DNA of 64,000 nt from Stenotrophomonas maltophilia (GCF_025642255.1 NZ_CP106759.1:2445501-2509500), one strand, 5' to 3'. Positions 48,420-57,662 are shown, counted from the first letter of the stretch. Numbers and translations are program-made. Notes: a model not told the origin generated them from the letters alone.

Positions 48420-49325
48420 ATGTTCTTTCGCAACCTGACCATGTTCCGCTTCCCCGTCGCAACCGACTTCTCCGAGATCGCGACGCTGCTGCCGCATGTC
48501 GTTCTCAAGCCGGTTGGGGCCATCGAAATGAACTCGCGGGGCTTCGTATCGCCTTTCGGCCGCGAGGAGACGGAACAGCTGTTCCACGGCATCGGCGACT
48601 GGCTGTGGCTCACCATTGGTGCTCAGGACAAGATCCTGCCGGCATCCGTGGTCGCCGATCGGCTCGAGGAGAAGCTCGCTGCCATCGCGAGCGGCGAAGG
48701 CCGCAGGCCAGGTGGTCGCGAACGCAAGCGCTTGAAGGACGACCTCCTGCATGAGCTGCTGCCGACAGCCATGGTGAAGTCCAGCCGGCATGATGTGTTT
48801 CTGGACACGGCCCGCGGCGTTGCGTTCGTGGACACCAGCAGCCGTAAGGCCGGCGAGTACGTCATGTCCGACATTCGGGGCCTGCTCGGCAGCTTCCCGG
48901 CAATGCCGCTGAACGCCGAAGTCGCGCCGCGTTCGATCCTGACCGGCTGGATCGCCGGCGAACCGCTGCCGACCGGGCTCAGCCTGGGCGAAGAGTGCGA
49001 GATGAAGGATCCGGTGGAGGGCGGCGCGGTGGTCAAGTGCCAGCACCAGGAACTGCGCTGCGACGAGATCGACAAGCACCTGGACGCCGGCAAGCAGGTG
49101 ACCAAGCTGGCGCTGATCTTCGAAGACAACCTGTCCTTCGTCATCGGCGACGACCTGATCGTGCGCAAGCTGAAGTTCCTCGACGGCGCCCTGGACCAGC
49201 TCGAGCATGCCGACGAGGAGGGCCGTCGCGCCGAGTTCGACGCACGGTTCGCACTGCAGATCGGCGAGGTTGGTCGAGTTTTCGACGTGGTTTCCGATGC
49301 CTTCCGCATCAGTTCCGCAGACTGA
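48420..49325 (+). CDS. rdgC: RdgC-like recombination-associated protein
   Basis: 301 residues, full length for RdgC. MFFRNLTMFRFP, GFVSPFGREETEQLFHGIGD, LPASVVADRLEEKLAAIASG and RKAGEYVMSDIRGLLGSFPA are the family landmarks. RdgC forms a ring around DNA and limits RecA filament access. GGAG precedes the ATG. A phage copy in the early operon may modulate host RecA at replication or protect phage recombination intermediates. Confidence 0.93.
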   Translation: MFFRNLTMFRFPVATDFSEIATLLPHVVLKPVGAIEMNSRGFVSPFGREETEQLFHGIGDWLWLTIGAQDKILPASVVADRLEEKLAAIASGEGRRPGGRERKRLKDDLLHELLPTAMVKSSRHDVFLDTARGVAFVDTSSRKAGEYVMSDIRGLLGSFPAMPLNAEVAPRSILTGWIAGEPLPTGLSLGEECEMKDPVEGGAVVKCQHQELRCDEIDKHLDAGKQVTKLALIFEDNLSFVIGDDLIVRKLKFLDGALDQLEHADEEGRRAEFDARFALQIGEVGRVFDVVSDAFRISSAD

Positions 49326-49335
49326 GGGTCAGCCC

Positions 49336-50256
49336 ATGAACACCACGATGGCAGGCGGCGCCCATGATCGCCTCGACGCACAGATCGCCGAAGCGCTCTT
49401 CGGCCAGCCGGGCATGAGCAAGATGGACGTAGCCAACCGCGTGCGCGAGCTGCGCGGGGATGGGCCGGCGCTGCTGGTGGATGGGCCGACCGGTGGGAGC
49501 GCGAGGCTGGGGGATTCCCTGCCGCCGCTGCCGTGCACCCATTACAACGCGTGCGGCGACGGAAGCGAGCCGCTGTACACCTCTGAGCAGATGCGGGACT
49601 ACGCTCTCTCCGCCCAGCCTCAGTACATCACCGATGCCTACGAGTTGGGGATGCGTGACGGGGAGGCCCTCTCCGCCCAGCCCTCCCCGGGTGGTCAGGG
49701 GGATGCACACGATATAGAAGACCCGTGCGATGTGATTACCCGTGCAGCTCAGAAGCTATCGGCAGCAGGACAGCCGCGCATAGCCGATCGTCTCGTTAGG
49801 GCACGGACAGAGGTGGAAAGGCTGCAAGCGGCGTATCTCACCGCCCGCCAGCCGGTGGGGGTGCCGGTGGTTGCTGCGCATCGCTATATCCAACGCTACC
49901 AATCGGCGGAGCATTCGACATGGCTCAACGGCGATGCGGACGAGACCTACGTCGACGCAGAGCGACAGGGATTGGGCCGAATCGAGCGCGCCTACGCAGC
50001 CCCGCCCGCGCAGGCCGTGGACCTGGAGCAGTCGATCCCTTTGGAGTTGACCCCTGTCGCTGCAGCACTGAAGCGGTTCGACGAGTGCGCGGAGGACTGC
50101 GGCAGCGAAGGCTGCGACATCGGCCGCGCCTGGTTCGATGCGCTGACCACCATGGGCTTGCTGAAGCGCACACAGCGCTCTCCTGCCGTATGGACGATGA
50201 CAGCTGAAGGCGAGCGCCTGCTGGCCCTCATCGACGGCAAGGCGGTGGTCAAATGA
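49336..50256 (+). CDS. Early hypothetical protein
   Basis: 306 residues from MNTTMAGGAHDRLDAQIAEA. A helical N-terminus is followed by low-complexity repeats (GEALSAQPSPGGQGD; two DALSAQP-like copies), a coiled region (IADRLVRARTEVERLQAAYL) and a C-terminal winged-helix-like unit (AWFDALTTMGLLKRTQRSPAVW). The layout looks modular and adapted for protein contact. Function unknown. Confidence 0.65.
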   Translation: MNTTMAGGAHDRLDAQIAEALFGQPGMSKMDVANRVRELRGDGPALLVDGPTGGSARLGDSLPPLPCTHYNACGDGSEPLYTSEQMRDYALSAQPQYITDAYELGMRDGEALSAQPSPGGQGDAHDIEDPCDVITRAAQKLSAAGQPRIADRLVRARTEVERLQAAYLTARQPVGVPVVAAHRYIQRYQSAEHSTWLNGDADETYVDAERQGLGRIERAYAAPPAQAVDLEQSIPLELTPVAAALKRFDECAEDCGSEGCDIGRAWFDALTTMGLLKRTQRSPAVWTMTAEGERLLALIDGKAVVK

Positions 50257-50594
50257 GCAGCATCACCTGGGGCGTCTGCAGCAAGCAGCGCAACGTCACA
50301 GTGTTCTGCATGACTTGCCGTGAGGTGTCCAACCTGCATGCGCCGGTGGTCGAGGCGCTGGAACTGAAGATGGCAGCCGAGGCCAGCCATGTGTGCCCCG
50401 GCGCGCCGCACCCGTTGGCCGTTGCTGTCGCATCAGGAGACGCATTCGCGACCAGCATCCACGTACGGCCGGCCTTCGACCTGGCCACGCCGGACGAGAA
50501 GAAACGCCAGCGGGTGGAGATCGATGCGGACATTGCACGCTTCGAAGCAGCAGGCGGCAAGGTCCAGCTGCTGGCGCTGGGGGTGGCGGCATGA
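50253..50594 (+). CDS. Early hypothetical protein
   Basis: 113 residues: MSSITWGVCSKQRNVTVFCM, with paired Cys (FCMTCREV) and HVCPGAPHP that could bind zinc; the C-terminal helix is DEKKRQRVEIDADIARFEAA. It overlaps the preceding gene by 4 nt. Confidence 0.6.
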   Translation: MSSITWGVCSKQRNVTVFCMTCREVSNLHAPVVEALELKMAAEASHVCPGAPHPLAVAVASGDAFATSIHVRPAFDLATPDEKKRQRVEIDADIARFEAAGGKVQLLALGVAA

Positions 50595-50602
50595 CCTCCG
50601 CC

Positions 50603-51289
50603 TCACTGGAAGCGGGAGTAGTCTTCTTCGTCGACCCCAACGAACGTCCGGAAGCGGTTCGCATACTCGATGCTGAGGCTCCTGAAGAATCTCAGGTGCT
50701 CGTCGAAGAGCTGGAAGTCATCAGGCCGCCCTTTGTAGGAGAAGCGATAGTTCTGTCCAATGAACTGGCGTGGGCTTTCTACGACACGGCCCTGCATGCG
50801 ATACGCAATGTCTCTCATGGTCCCGCTGTGACCGATCAACGTAGCGAGATCGGGGCCGAGATCATCAGGCAGATCGTGTATTCGCCCAAGGACGCTCTCG
50901 GACTGCGGCACCACCGAGAACTTTGCGTCGTCCAGAACCTCTGTGAGCAGATCGCGGTCTTCGATGAGGACCTGTCCATCGACCACCCGCACAGCTCTAG
51001 CCATTGGCGCAAGCATCGCGTTAAGTCGCGCCGGCAAGCTCGACACCTCGTGCAAGAGCAGGCGCCCGAGTATCTCCGCGTTCGCTCGCTGTTGCGCCAG
51101 CACTTGGTCGCTCTGCTGCTTGGCTATGCCCTTGGCATCCTCCGCGATTTCGGCCGCCCGTTTGGACGTCCGATTCGCTACCGAAGCAACCCATATTGTG
51201 CCGGCAGCGGCGCCAAATCCGACCACGACGGCAGCCCAATCGGCCCAGTTCCCCACATCCGCAGCCAGCGGACAGATTTCGATAGCCAT
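50603..51289 (-). CDS. Membrane-anchored accessory protein inside the early operon
   Basis: 228 residues. One membrane segment (WADWAAVVVGFGAAAGTIWVA) is followed by a coiled coil (RAAEIAEDAKGIAKQQSDQV) and a soluble domain with acidic and aromatic residues (PRQFIGQNYRFSYKGRPDDF). AGGGAGG lies 5 nt upstream of the ATG. It is transcribed against the surrounding rightward operon and has lower GC, marking it as an inserted independent gene. The architecture parallels 39093-39749. Confidence 0.75.
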   Translation of the reverse strand: MAIEICPLAADVGNWADWAAVVVGFGAAAGTIWVASVANRTSKRAAEIAEDAKGIAKQQSDQVLAQQRANAEILGRLLLHEVSSLPARLNAMLAPMARAVRVVDGQVLIEDRDLLTEVLDDAKFSVVPQSESVLGRIHDLPDDLGPDLATLIGHSGTMRDIAYRMQGRVVESPRQFIGQNYRFSYKGRPDDFQLFDEHLRFFRSLSIEYANRFRTFVGVDEEDYSRFQ

Positions 51290-51347
51290 AAACCCTCCCT
51301 GTTAAGGCGGATTCTGCCACGGCAAAACCTGATGAAGGGAGCGCCCC

Positions 51348-51545
51348 ATGGCTGACCAGCTGCTCACCGCTGCACAGGCCAAGCACACCGCGCGGGTGTT
51401 CATCACCGAATGCCGTGCCCGCCGGAACGCCCACGGGTGGTGGTTCGCCTTCAATTCCGCCCAGCGTGCCCGGCGCCGCGCCGAATCCTTCGCTCCGCCG
51501 CCGGCCGCGCCAGCATGGCCGGCACAACTGGATCTGTTCGTATGA
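51348..51545 (+). CDS. Small early hypothetical protein
   Basis: 65 residues: MADQLLTAAQAKHTARVFIT, then the basic GWWFAFNSAQRARRRAESFA and a Pro/Trp tail ending QLDLFV. That C-terminal form resembles a QL[DS]LF beta-clamp binding motif (here QLDLF), noted only by eye. It overlaps the next gene by 4 nt. Confidence 0.6.
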   Translation: MADQLLTAAQAKHTARVFITECRARRNAHGWWFAFNSAQRARRRAESFAPPPAAPAWPAQLDLFV

Positions 51546-52126
51546 CCGCAACCCTGCCCGTCTCCCCGGCCTCCGCCGTCGAAGCCACCAAGGCGTCGTC
51601 ACCCGTCGCCGCGGTCATCGCCGCGATGCGCCGCATCGATCCGGCCGGCGGCCCCGTGGCCGCTGACCTGGTGCACGCATGGGCCGAGACCCTACTGACC
51701 GAGCTGTACTCCGCCACCCCGGTGCGCTGGGAGTACCGCCACAAGACTGACCACGCCCCGGGCTGCTGGATGCAGGCCGACGCTGGCCATGTGTACGGCG
51801 GCCACCAGCGCGGGCTCGTCGTGCGCGCTCTGTTCGAGACGCCGCGCGTAATCCAGCCCGAGAAGATCCACCACTTCGAGCGGCGCGTATGCGTCCGCTG
51901 CGGCGAGAGTGAGGACTGGGCTGGCCCGGACTGCTTCCCGCCCGACAAGCCGGTCGACCCGCGCACCCTGCTCCCATTCGACCCCGCCTGGCTGATCCAG
52001 CCACTGCAATGGCTCAGGGATGCGCCGGCCAATCTCAACGTCTACGACCGCCGCCACCGTGCATCGCAAGCGGCCTTCCTTCTGGAAAAGCTGCAGGCCC
52101 ACATCGAGGAGTGCAAGAAGCCATGA
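51542..52126 (+). CDS. Early hypothetical protein
   Basis: 194 residues from MTATLPVSPASAVEATKASS. A CVRCGESEDWAGPDC segment could bind zinc; the C-terminus is helical (HRASQAAFLLEKLQAHIEEC). No family recognised. It overlaps both neighbours by 4 nt. Confidence 0.6.
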   Translation: MTATLPVSPASAVEATKASSPVAAVIAAMRRIDPAGGPVAADLVHAWAETLLTELYSATPVRWEYRHKTDHAPGCWMQADAGHVYGGHQRGLVVRALFETPRVIQPEKIHHFERRVCVRCGESEDWAGPDCFPPDKPVDPRTLLPFDPAWLIQPLQWLRDAPANLNVYDRRHRASQAAFLLEKLQAHIEECKKP

Positions 52127-52431
52127 CTCAGGAACATATCAGCCACCCGGAAGGGTTGCCGAACTGCGCCGCCGGCCATCGCGCGCGCCACATCCACGAC
52201 AAGCGCTGCGCCTCCGCTGGCGGCGGCCACCTGATCGAGTGCGCCTGCAGGTCGACCAGCAAGCATGCCGACCCCGACAAGGCCATCGCAGCGTGGCGCC
52301 GGCTCAATCGGCCCGAGCGCAGCGCGCGCCAGGCAGCGGTGACTGCTGCGACCGACAACGTCCTGCAGTTCCAGCTCGGCCTGGCCGAGCGCAAACCCAA
52401 AACCCAGCGCGCGGCGCTGGCGTCGTTCTGA
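52123..52431 (+). CDS. Lar-like restriction alleviation zinc-ribbon protein
   Basis: 102 residues. HIHDKRCASAGGGHLIECAC and TSKHADPDKAIAAWRRLNRP recall Lar/Ral-type zinc-ribbon proteins ('ECxCGxxS...AIAAWNRR'), though the N-terminal CxxC pair is imperfect (NCAAGH). Members weaken host type I restriction. It is moderately sure only. Confidence 0.55.
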   Translation: MTQEHISHPEGLPNCAAGHRARHIHDKRCASAGGGHLIECACRSTSKHADPDKAIAAWRRLNRPERSARQAAVTAATDNVLQFQLGLAERKPKTQRAALASF

Positions 52432-52442
52432 AGGAGGGAGTT

Positions 52443-52706
52443 ATGGGAGCTGCCGAGAACATTCCATTTGAGCTGCGGGCGATTGGTGCCGAAGAAGTTG
52501 GCTCCCTGCTTGGCCTGGCTGCGCGAACGGTGCTGGAGACCGTCGCGTGCAGGCCGGACTTCCCCGTCCGGATCAGTATGCGCCCGGCCACGTGGATCGC
52601 CGGAGAGGTGCTGGCGTGGCGACAAGCTAACCGAGCCGGTCAGCCAGCTCGTCTGCGTCGGTCTGGTAGTAAATCAAGAGGCTCTTCAGGTCACGGTGGC
52701 CAATGA
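52443..52706 (+). CDS. Excisionase / AlpA-like DNA-binding protein
   Basis: 87 residues from MGAAENIPFELRAIGAEEVG. The MerR/AlpA-like winged HTH (IGAEEVGSLLGLAARTVLETVACR, PATWIAGEVLAWRQANRA) fits an excisionase. GGAGGGAG precedes the ATG. Its last 80 nt overlap the 3' end of the integrase gene tail to tail, a typical xis/int arrangement that lets opposing transcripts interfere. Confidence 0.75.
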   Translation: MGAAENIPFELRAIGAEEVGSLLGLAARTVLETVACRPDFPVRISMRPATWIAGEVLAWRQANRAGQPARLRRSGSKSRGSSGHGGQ

Positions 52707-53589
52707 CCCGAGCCAGCTCCATCACGTCCAACTTCTTCGACAGCCGCCAGATTGCCTCCGCACGGCTGTCGTGGAAGTGCAGGTTCTCGATCTGAGCGGC
52801 ATCCCGCGCCCTGCGGAAGAGGGTGTCGCGGGTTCCGGGGTCCAGATTGAACACGCTGTCCGCGTCCTGCGGCAGCAGGCCGATGATCTCCCTCGCACGA
52901 GCTGACATTGGCACACGGCGCACGTCGCCGTTTTTAGTCTTCGGCAAGGTCACGGATTTGGCCGACACGTCAGGCCACTTCATGCCCAGGATCTCGCCAG
53001 CGCGCATGGCCGTTTCCAATGCGAACAGGAAGCACAGTGCGACTCGATGCTGGGCGGTCTCCGGCACACCGCCGTCATATCCAAGCGCCAGCGTCAGCCT
53101 GTCAATCTCTTCCTGCGCAACGCGGCGCTTCCGGCTGGCCGGTGCCTGTGGCCGGTCCACGTCCTTGATCGGGTCGCTGTTCAGCCAGCCCCAGTCCTTC
53201 CTGCAGCACTTGAAGACGGACTGCAGCAGGTTCATCTCGCGTCGGACGGATGCCGGCGCCACTTGGGATAGGCGTCGCTGGCGCCATTCGGCCAGGTGGA
53301 TAGGTCTCAATGCCGGCAAGCGCACGAGCGCCAATGGATCCCGCTCCAGCAAACCCAGCCGGGCCAGCTCCCACCGCGCGCCCTTGTGCTTTGGCGCCAC
53401 CTCGTTGCCATAGCGCCGCAGGGCGTCCTTGACGGTATTCTCTGGCAGGCGGGCGCCGGTCAGCTCCGCCTCGCGCATGAGCGCCCACTGCACGGCCTGG
53501 GCCTTAGTGGGGAGAGTGTTCGACTCGCGTCGACCGTCCTTGTAGATCTCTGCACGCCAAGAGGTGCCGCGTCGTTGGATAGATGCCAT
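52627..53589 (-). CDS. int: Tyrosine integrase
   Basis: 320 residues. The N-terminal arm-binding part (MASIQRRGTSWRAEIYKDGR) is followed by a core-binding domain and the catalytic domain with ALETAMRAGEILGMKW (Arg I), KTKNGDVRRVPM (Lys), HFHDSRAEAIWRL (His-x-x-Arg), IGHRDLKSLLIYY (His/Tyr). All catalytic residues are present. It recombines the tRNA-Leu att sites; it lies 160 bp inside attR. Confidence 0.94.
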   Translation of the reverse strand: MASIQRRGTSWRAEIYKDGRRESNTLPTKAQAVQWALMREAELTGARLPENTVKDALRRYGNEVAPKHKGARWELARLGLLERDPLALVRLPALRPIHLAEWRQRRLSQVAPASVRREMNLLQSVFKCCRKDWGWLNSDPIKDVDRPQAPASRKRRVAQEEIDRLTLALGYDGGVPETAQHRVALCFLFALETAMRAGEILGMKWPDVSAKSVTLPKTKNGDVRRVPMSARAREIIGLLPQDADSVFNLDPGTRDTLFRRARDAAQIENLHFHDSRAEAIWRLSKKLDVMELARVIGHRDLKSLLIYYQTDADELADRLG

Positions 53590-53748
53590 GGCGCCAATGT
53601 TCGGCGTAATTCTGGCGTAACGCTATCGGGCAGACGCGGGCCAGAACGGGGTTAGGGCCATCCTTGCAGCGCGCGCAAGCCATTGAATCCGTTGCATATA
53701 GATGCTACTCGGGATTGAGCGGGATTGAGCGGGAAACCTGCCGCAGTG

Positions 53749-53764
53749 CCTTTCACCGGCACCA
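53749..53764. repeat. attR core
   Basis: CCTTTCACCGGCACCA, identical to the 3' end of tRNA-Leu at 11932-11947. It marks the right prophage boundary. Confidence 0.92.
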
Positions 53765-53771
53765 TGCATCA

Positions 53772-53796
53772 AAGGCCAGGTCCACGACCTGGCCTT
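53772..53796 (+). terminator. Original terminator of tRNA-Leu, now displaced
   Basis: AAGGCCAGGTC-CAC-GACCTGGCCTT, an 11-bp perfect stem, 8 bp past attR. In the unlysogenised chromosome it would lie 8 bp after the tRNA CCA. The T-tract is weak. Confidence 0.7.
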
Positions 53797-53969
53797 CTGC
53801 ATTTCCGGCCCGTCACCTGCGTCGCCCCTCCCGCGCGGCGACCGCCCAGCGCCGCCGCCGTGCGCGCCGCAGCTGACAACGTTGCCAGCAGGCCAACGCT
53901 GCGGAATTCTTGCAAGGCGCATGCGCATCTGCCTATCGTGACTGGCCGTACCTGGGGGCGGGGGAATGC

Positions 53970-55406
53970 ATGACGTTGCCGGCTGCACTGTTTTTTCTGG
54001 TCACGCATGCATTCGTCGTCGGCCTGGCAGGCCCTGGAGATCCGGTGGGTTCGTTCCTGATGTCGAGCGCCGCGCCGCTGCTGGCGGCCATGGCATGCGT
54101 GCGCCGTGCGCGTGACAGCCACGCCGCCTGCAAATGGAGGACCTTCGCTTTCGCCGTCAGCCTGTTTCCGGTCGCACTGCTGCCACTGCTGTTTCCAGGC
54201 ATCACCGATGCCTGGCCGGCGCAGGTCGCACTGACATCGTTGATCCTCTACGTGTTCTATCGCATCCCGCTGACCTACGTGGCCGCCAGCGCCGACAGCC
54301 GGAACCGCCATGTCCGCAGCGTCGACCTGTCGATCATCGGTCTGCTCTGGCTGCTGTACTACACGCACGCGCAATCGACTGCGCAGCTGGATACCGCGCT
54401 GTGGACGCATGGCCTGAACCCCATCAGCACCACGCAGAACAGCCTGCTGTTCAGCTTCGCGCTGATCCGCTACCTGGCCGAGGACAACGCAGATCGCCGC
54501 GACTTCTTCCGCACCCTCACCCTGTTCCTGCTCGGCTACTTCCTGATCGAGCAGTACGTCAGCCGGTATCGGCCGCAGACCCCGGACGGCGGATGGGCAG
54601 ATCTGCTCATCAGCGGCCTGTTCCTGCTGCTGGCGGTGATCGCCGGCAGTCCGCGGCGCAGGACCGCGCCGCCTGTACCGCGCAACCTGCGGCGTTTCGT
54701 CGAGGCCAGCGTGCCGTTGATGCTGCCGCTTCTGCTGATGCTGGTCGCATTGCTGATGGCGCGCACGAACCAGACGATGGCAACGGTGGGCTTCATCGGC
54801 GCCATGCTGGGCTATGCACTGCGCAGCGTGCTGAGCCAGGTGGACATCCAGCGCCAGCGCGACGAGCTGGCAGCGCTGGCCCGGCGTGATCCGCTGACCG
54901 GGCTGGGCAACCGCCGCAGTTTCGATGAATCGCTGCCCGGTGCCCAACGGCGCGCGCGGCGCCAGGGCCTGGGCCTGGCGGTGCTGATGATCGACATCGA
55001 CCACTTCAAGCGCCTCAACGATACCTACGGGCACCCGGAGGGCGATCGCCGCCTGCAGGCGGTGGCCGCGATCATCGATGGCTGCCTGCAGCGCGGTGAC
55101 GACCTGCTCGCCCGCTACGGCGGCGAGGAATTCATCGCTGCGTTGCCTTCCTCCGACGTGGCCCATGCGATGGCCATGGGCGAGCGCATCCGCGTGGCGG
55201 TCGAAGACGCCGCGCTGCCGTCCGGCCCGTCCAGCGTAACCGTCAGCATCGGCGTGGCATGGTTGGCTGCCGATGCTCGGCAGGAACCGGACAGCGTGGT
55301 CGAACGTGCGGACCAGGCCCTGTACCGGGCCAAGCGCGCGGGCCGCAACTGCGTCCGCGGCGAGGCTTTGCCGGAACGTACAGCGGCCCCTGCCCTGCGC
55401 GCCTAG
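53970..55406 (+). CDS. Membrane diguanylate cyclase (GGDEF)
   Basis: 478 residues from [10 protein letters not shown] (GGGGGA upstream). Seven to eight hydrophobic segments fill residues 1-270 (a MHYT/MASE-like sensor, type unassigned). The GGDEF domain follows: [36 protein letters not shown] and [19 protein letters not shown] is an active A-site, and RGDD five residues before it is an RxxD product-inhibition site. It makes c-di-GMP. Its stop overlaps that of the convergent chemoreceptor gene. Confidence 0.88.
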   Translation: MTLPAALFFLVTHAFVVGLAGPGDPVGSFLMSSAAPLLAAMACVRRARDSHAACKWRTFAFAVSLFPVALLPLLFPGITDAWPAQVALTSLILYVFYRIPLTYVAASADSRNRHVRSVDLSIIGLLWLLYYTHAQSTAQLDTALWTHGLNPISTTQNSLLFSFALIRYLAEDNADRRDFFRTLTLFLLGYFLIEQYVSRYRPQTPDGGWADLLISGLFLLLAVIAGSPRRRTAPPVPRNLRRFVEASVPLMLPLLLMLVALLMARTNQTMATVGFIGAMLGYALRSVLSQVDIQRQRDELAALARRDPLTGLGNRRSFDESLPGAQRRARRQGLGLAVLMIDIDHFKRLNDTYGHPEGDRRLQAVAAIIDGCLQRGDDLLARYGGEEFIAALPSSDVAHAMAMGERIRVAVEDAALPSGPSSVTVSIGVAWLAADARQEPDSVVERADQALYRAKRAGRNCVRGEALPERTAAPALRA

Positions 55407-57238
55407 ACCACGCGCAGGGTCGGCACGCCATGCTGCAGGGCAGCGCCGCCCGCCGCCCCCTGCACACGAAATCCGGCGACGGTCTGCAGCAGGTGGGCCG
55501 ACTGTTCTTCCATGCTGCGCGCCGCGGCAGACGCTTCCTCGACCAGCGCCGCGTTCTGCTGGGTTCCCTGGTCGATCAGGTCCACCGCGTGGTTCATCTG
55601 CTGGATGTCATCGCTCTGCTGCTGCGACGCGCTGCTGATCTCGGTGACCAGGTCACTGACCCTGCGCACGTTGAGCACGATCTCGTCCATCGTGCGGCCA
55701 GCACTTTCCACCTGCGCCGTGCCCGCACCGACATTGGCCACCGATGCGTCGATCAGCTGCTTGATCTCCTTGGCGGCGCTGGCCGAGCGCTGCGAAAGTT
55801 CGCGGATCTCGGTGGCGACGACCGCGAACCCGCGGCCGTGCTCGCCGGCACGGGCCGCCTCCACGGCAGCGTTCAGCGCCAGGATGTTGGTCTGGAATGC
55901 GATGCCGTCAATCACCCCGATGATGTCGACGATGCGACGCGAGGAGGCGTTGATCAAGGCCATCGTCGCCACCACCTCGTGCACCACGCTGCCGCCACGC
56001 GCAGCCACCTCCGCTGCGCCGCCGGCCAGCTGGCTTGCCTGGCGCGCATTGGCCGCCGTGCGCTGCACCGTATCGGCCAGGCCCTTCATGGACACGGCGG
56101 TTTCTTCCAGCGAGGCCGCCTGCTGTTCGGTGCGCTGCGACAGGTCGCTGTTGCCCTGCGCGATTTCGGTCGCGCCGACCGCGATGGTATCGGCAGCGAA
56201 CTTGATCTGGCCGATGATGCCCGCCATGGCTTCGACCAGCGCGTTGACGCCATCGCACAGCTCGGCGATGGGGCCACTCTTGTCGGCAATGGCGACGGTT
56301 CGGGTCAGGTCGCCCTGCTTGGCCGCCGCCACGACCTCCCGGGTCTGCGCCACCGCACGCTGCATGGCCTGGTTCTCATGCACCTGCGCGGTGATGTCGG
56401 TAGCGTATTTGACGACCTTGAAGGGCCTGCCGTTGCCATCCAGGATGGGGTTGTAGGAGGCCTGGATCCAGATCTCGCGGCCGCCCTTGCCGAGCCGCCG
56501 GTACTGCCCGGCGTCGTACTCGCCGCGCCCGAGCTTTTCCCAGAACCGGCGGTACTCGAGGCTGCCGCGAAGCTCGGGCTCCACGAACAGCGCATGGTGT
56601 TGGCCGCGCACTTCTTCCAGGCTGTAGCCGGTGGCGGCGAGGAAGTTGGCGTTCGCCGAGAGAATGTGCCCGTCCAGGCTGAACTCGATCACCGCCTGCG
56701 ACTTGTCGATGGCGGCAAGCTGCCCCGCCGAGTCGGCGGCCTGCAGCTTCTGCGCGGTGATGTCGGTCGCGAACTTGACGACCTTGAAGGGCCGGCCCTG
56801 CGGGTCCAGCACCGGGTTGTAGGAGGCCTGGATCCAGATTTCGCGCCCGCCCTTGCCCAGCCGTCGGTACTGTCCGGCGTCGAACTCGCCACGTCCCAGC
56901 CGGGCCCAGAAGTCCCGATATTCGGCGCTGGACGCCTGATCGGGATCGACGAACAGCGAATGATGCCGGCCCTGGATTTCGTCCAGACGATAACCCACCG
57001 CCTGCAGGAAGTTGTCGTTGGCCTGCAGGATGGTGCCATCCAGATCGAATTCGATCACCGCCTGCACGCGATGCAGTGCGGCCACCTGGGCGGCCAGCTC
57101 GGCATGACCGCGGTCGGTGTCGACCCTGCCGGGCCGAGGCTGTCCCGCCAGCGCCCCCAGCAGGGAACGCAACGGCGACCAACGGGTGTGCAGCTCGGCC
57201 GGCGCCTGCGCGCCCGCCGTGAGGCCTGGAATGAGCAT
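55403..57238 (-). CDS. Soluble chemoreceptor with two tandem PAS domains
   Basis: 611 residues from [10 protein letters not shown] (GAGG 9 nt upstream). No membrane segment. PAS1 (~residues 55-170) and PAS2 (~175-290) are nearly identical at [15 protein letters not shown]; the period is 122 codons. A short HAMP-like linker precedes an MCP signalling domain with the hairpin tip [20 protein letters not shown] and [18 protein letters not shown]. Such receptors sense redox or oxygen, often via FAD or haem in PAS. No che genes are nearby. Confidence 0.9.
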   Translation of the reverse strand: MLIPGLTAGAQAPAELHTRWSPLRSLLGALAGQPRPGRVDTDRGHAELAAQVAALHRVQAVIEFDLDGTILQANDNFLQAVGYRLDEIQGRHHSLFVDPDQASSAEYRDFWARLGRGEFDAGQYRRLGKGGREIWIQASYNPVLDPQGRPFKVVKFATDITAQKLQAADSAGQLAAIDKSQAVIEFSLDGHILSANANFLAATGYSLEEVRGQHHALFVEPELRGSLEYRRFWEKLGRGEYDAGQYRRLGKGGREIWIQASYNPILDGNGRPFKVVKYATDITAQVHENQAMQRAVAQTREVVAAAKQGDLTRTVAIADKSGPIAELCDGVNALVEAMAGIIGQIKFAADTIAVGATEIAQGNSDLSQRTEQQAASLEETAVSMKGLADTVQRTAANARQASQLAGGAAEVAARGGSVVHEVVATMALINASSRRIVDIIGVIDGIAFQTNILALNAAVEAARAGEHGRGFAVVATEIRELSQRSASAAKEIKQLIDASVANVGAGTAQVESAGRTMDEIVLNVRRVSDLVTEISSASQQQSDDIQQMNHAVDLIDQGTQQNAALVEEASAAARSMEEQSAHLLQTVAGFRVQGAAGGAALQHGVPTLRVV

Positions 57239-57662
57239 TGTCTGATCCTCGGTGTCCGGTAAGCGGCTGCGATCCGTCAAGCGGGATGCCCGACGGCAAC
57301 ATCAATTGCTTGGACTACAGGTGCCGGCAGGCACCTCTCGAGCAACGGGCAAGAACATCTGGGGGCGGGTGCGATCGGTATCCGGGAGCGGCGGAACACA
57401 CTGCGCGGGCCGCCCGACGGGGCAGCCTGGGGTCCTGCAGCGGGTGACGGGAGCGGGATCCAGTGAGGTTATCGGCACCTCCGTTCCGGGCTTTAGGCCC
57501 CTCCGCAGCGGGCCCTGTCCAGCCCCCTCCCCCTGCAGCGCCTGACGGGCCCCTAGATGCAGCCTGCAACGAAAAGGTTGCCATGACCATCGGGGCTGTC
57601 GGCAAGGGGGGGGACAGGCAAGGATGCGCCCACCACGGACCGTCCATCGACACGGAGATCGC
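57239..57662. other. Intergenic region between chemoreceptor and DUF5694-like gene
   Basis: 424 bp, no convincing gene. It holds both divergent promoters and several GC-rich inverted stretches (for example GGGCTTTAGGCCCC near 57489) without a T-run. No riboswitch consensus was recognised. Confidence 0.5.

Larger units (their letters stand above)
11932..53764. mobile_element. Complete siphovirus-type prophage in tRNA-Leu
   Basis: It is bounded by 16-bp direct repeats. It contains integrase and excisionase, a cI/cro switch, O/P-like replication genes, a lysis cassette, HK97-type head genes, siphovirus tail genes (tape measure, tail tube, J-like protein) and a tail fibre. All expected modules are present and no obvious frameshift inactivates them, so it could be inducible. 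Packaging is probably cos-type, judging from the HNH nuclease beside TerS/TerL as in HK97. Confidence 0.95.
53590..53969. other. Region with attR and tRNA terminator
   Basis: 380 bp without a gene. It contains short direct repeats GGGATTGAGC (53711-53720, 53721-53730) probably used as integrase arm sites or part of attP, attR (53749-53764), the displaced tRNA terminator (53772-53796), and the leader of the diguanylate cyclase gene. Confidence 0.65.

Noticed and set aside
57239..57662. Cobalamin or c-di-GMP riboswitch
   Set aside because: Some short GC-rich pairings were seen but the core consensus elements of known classes were not found.
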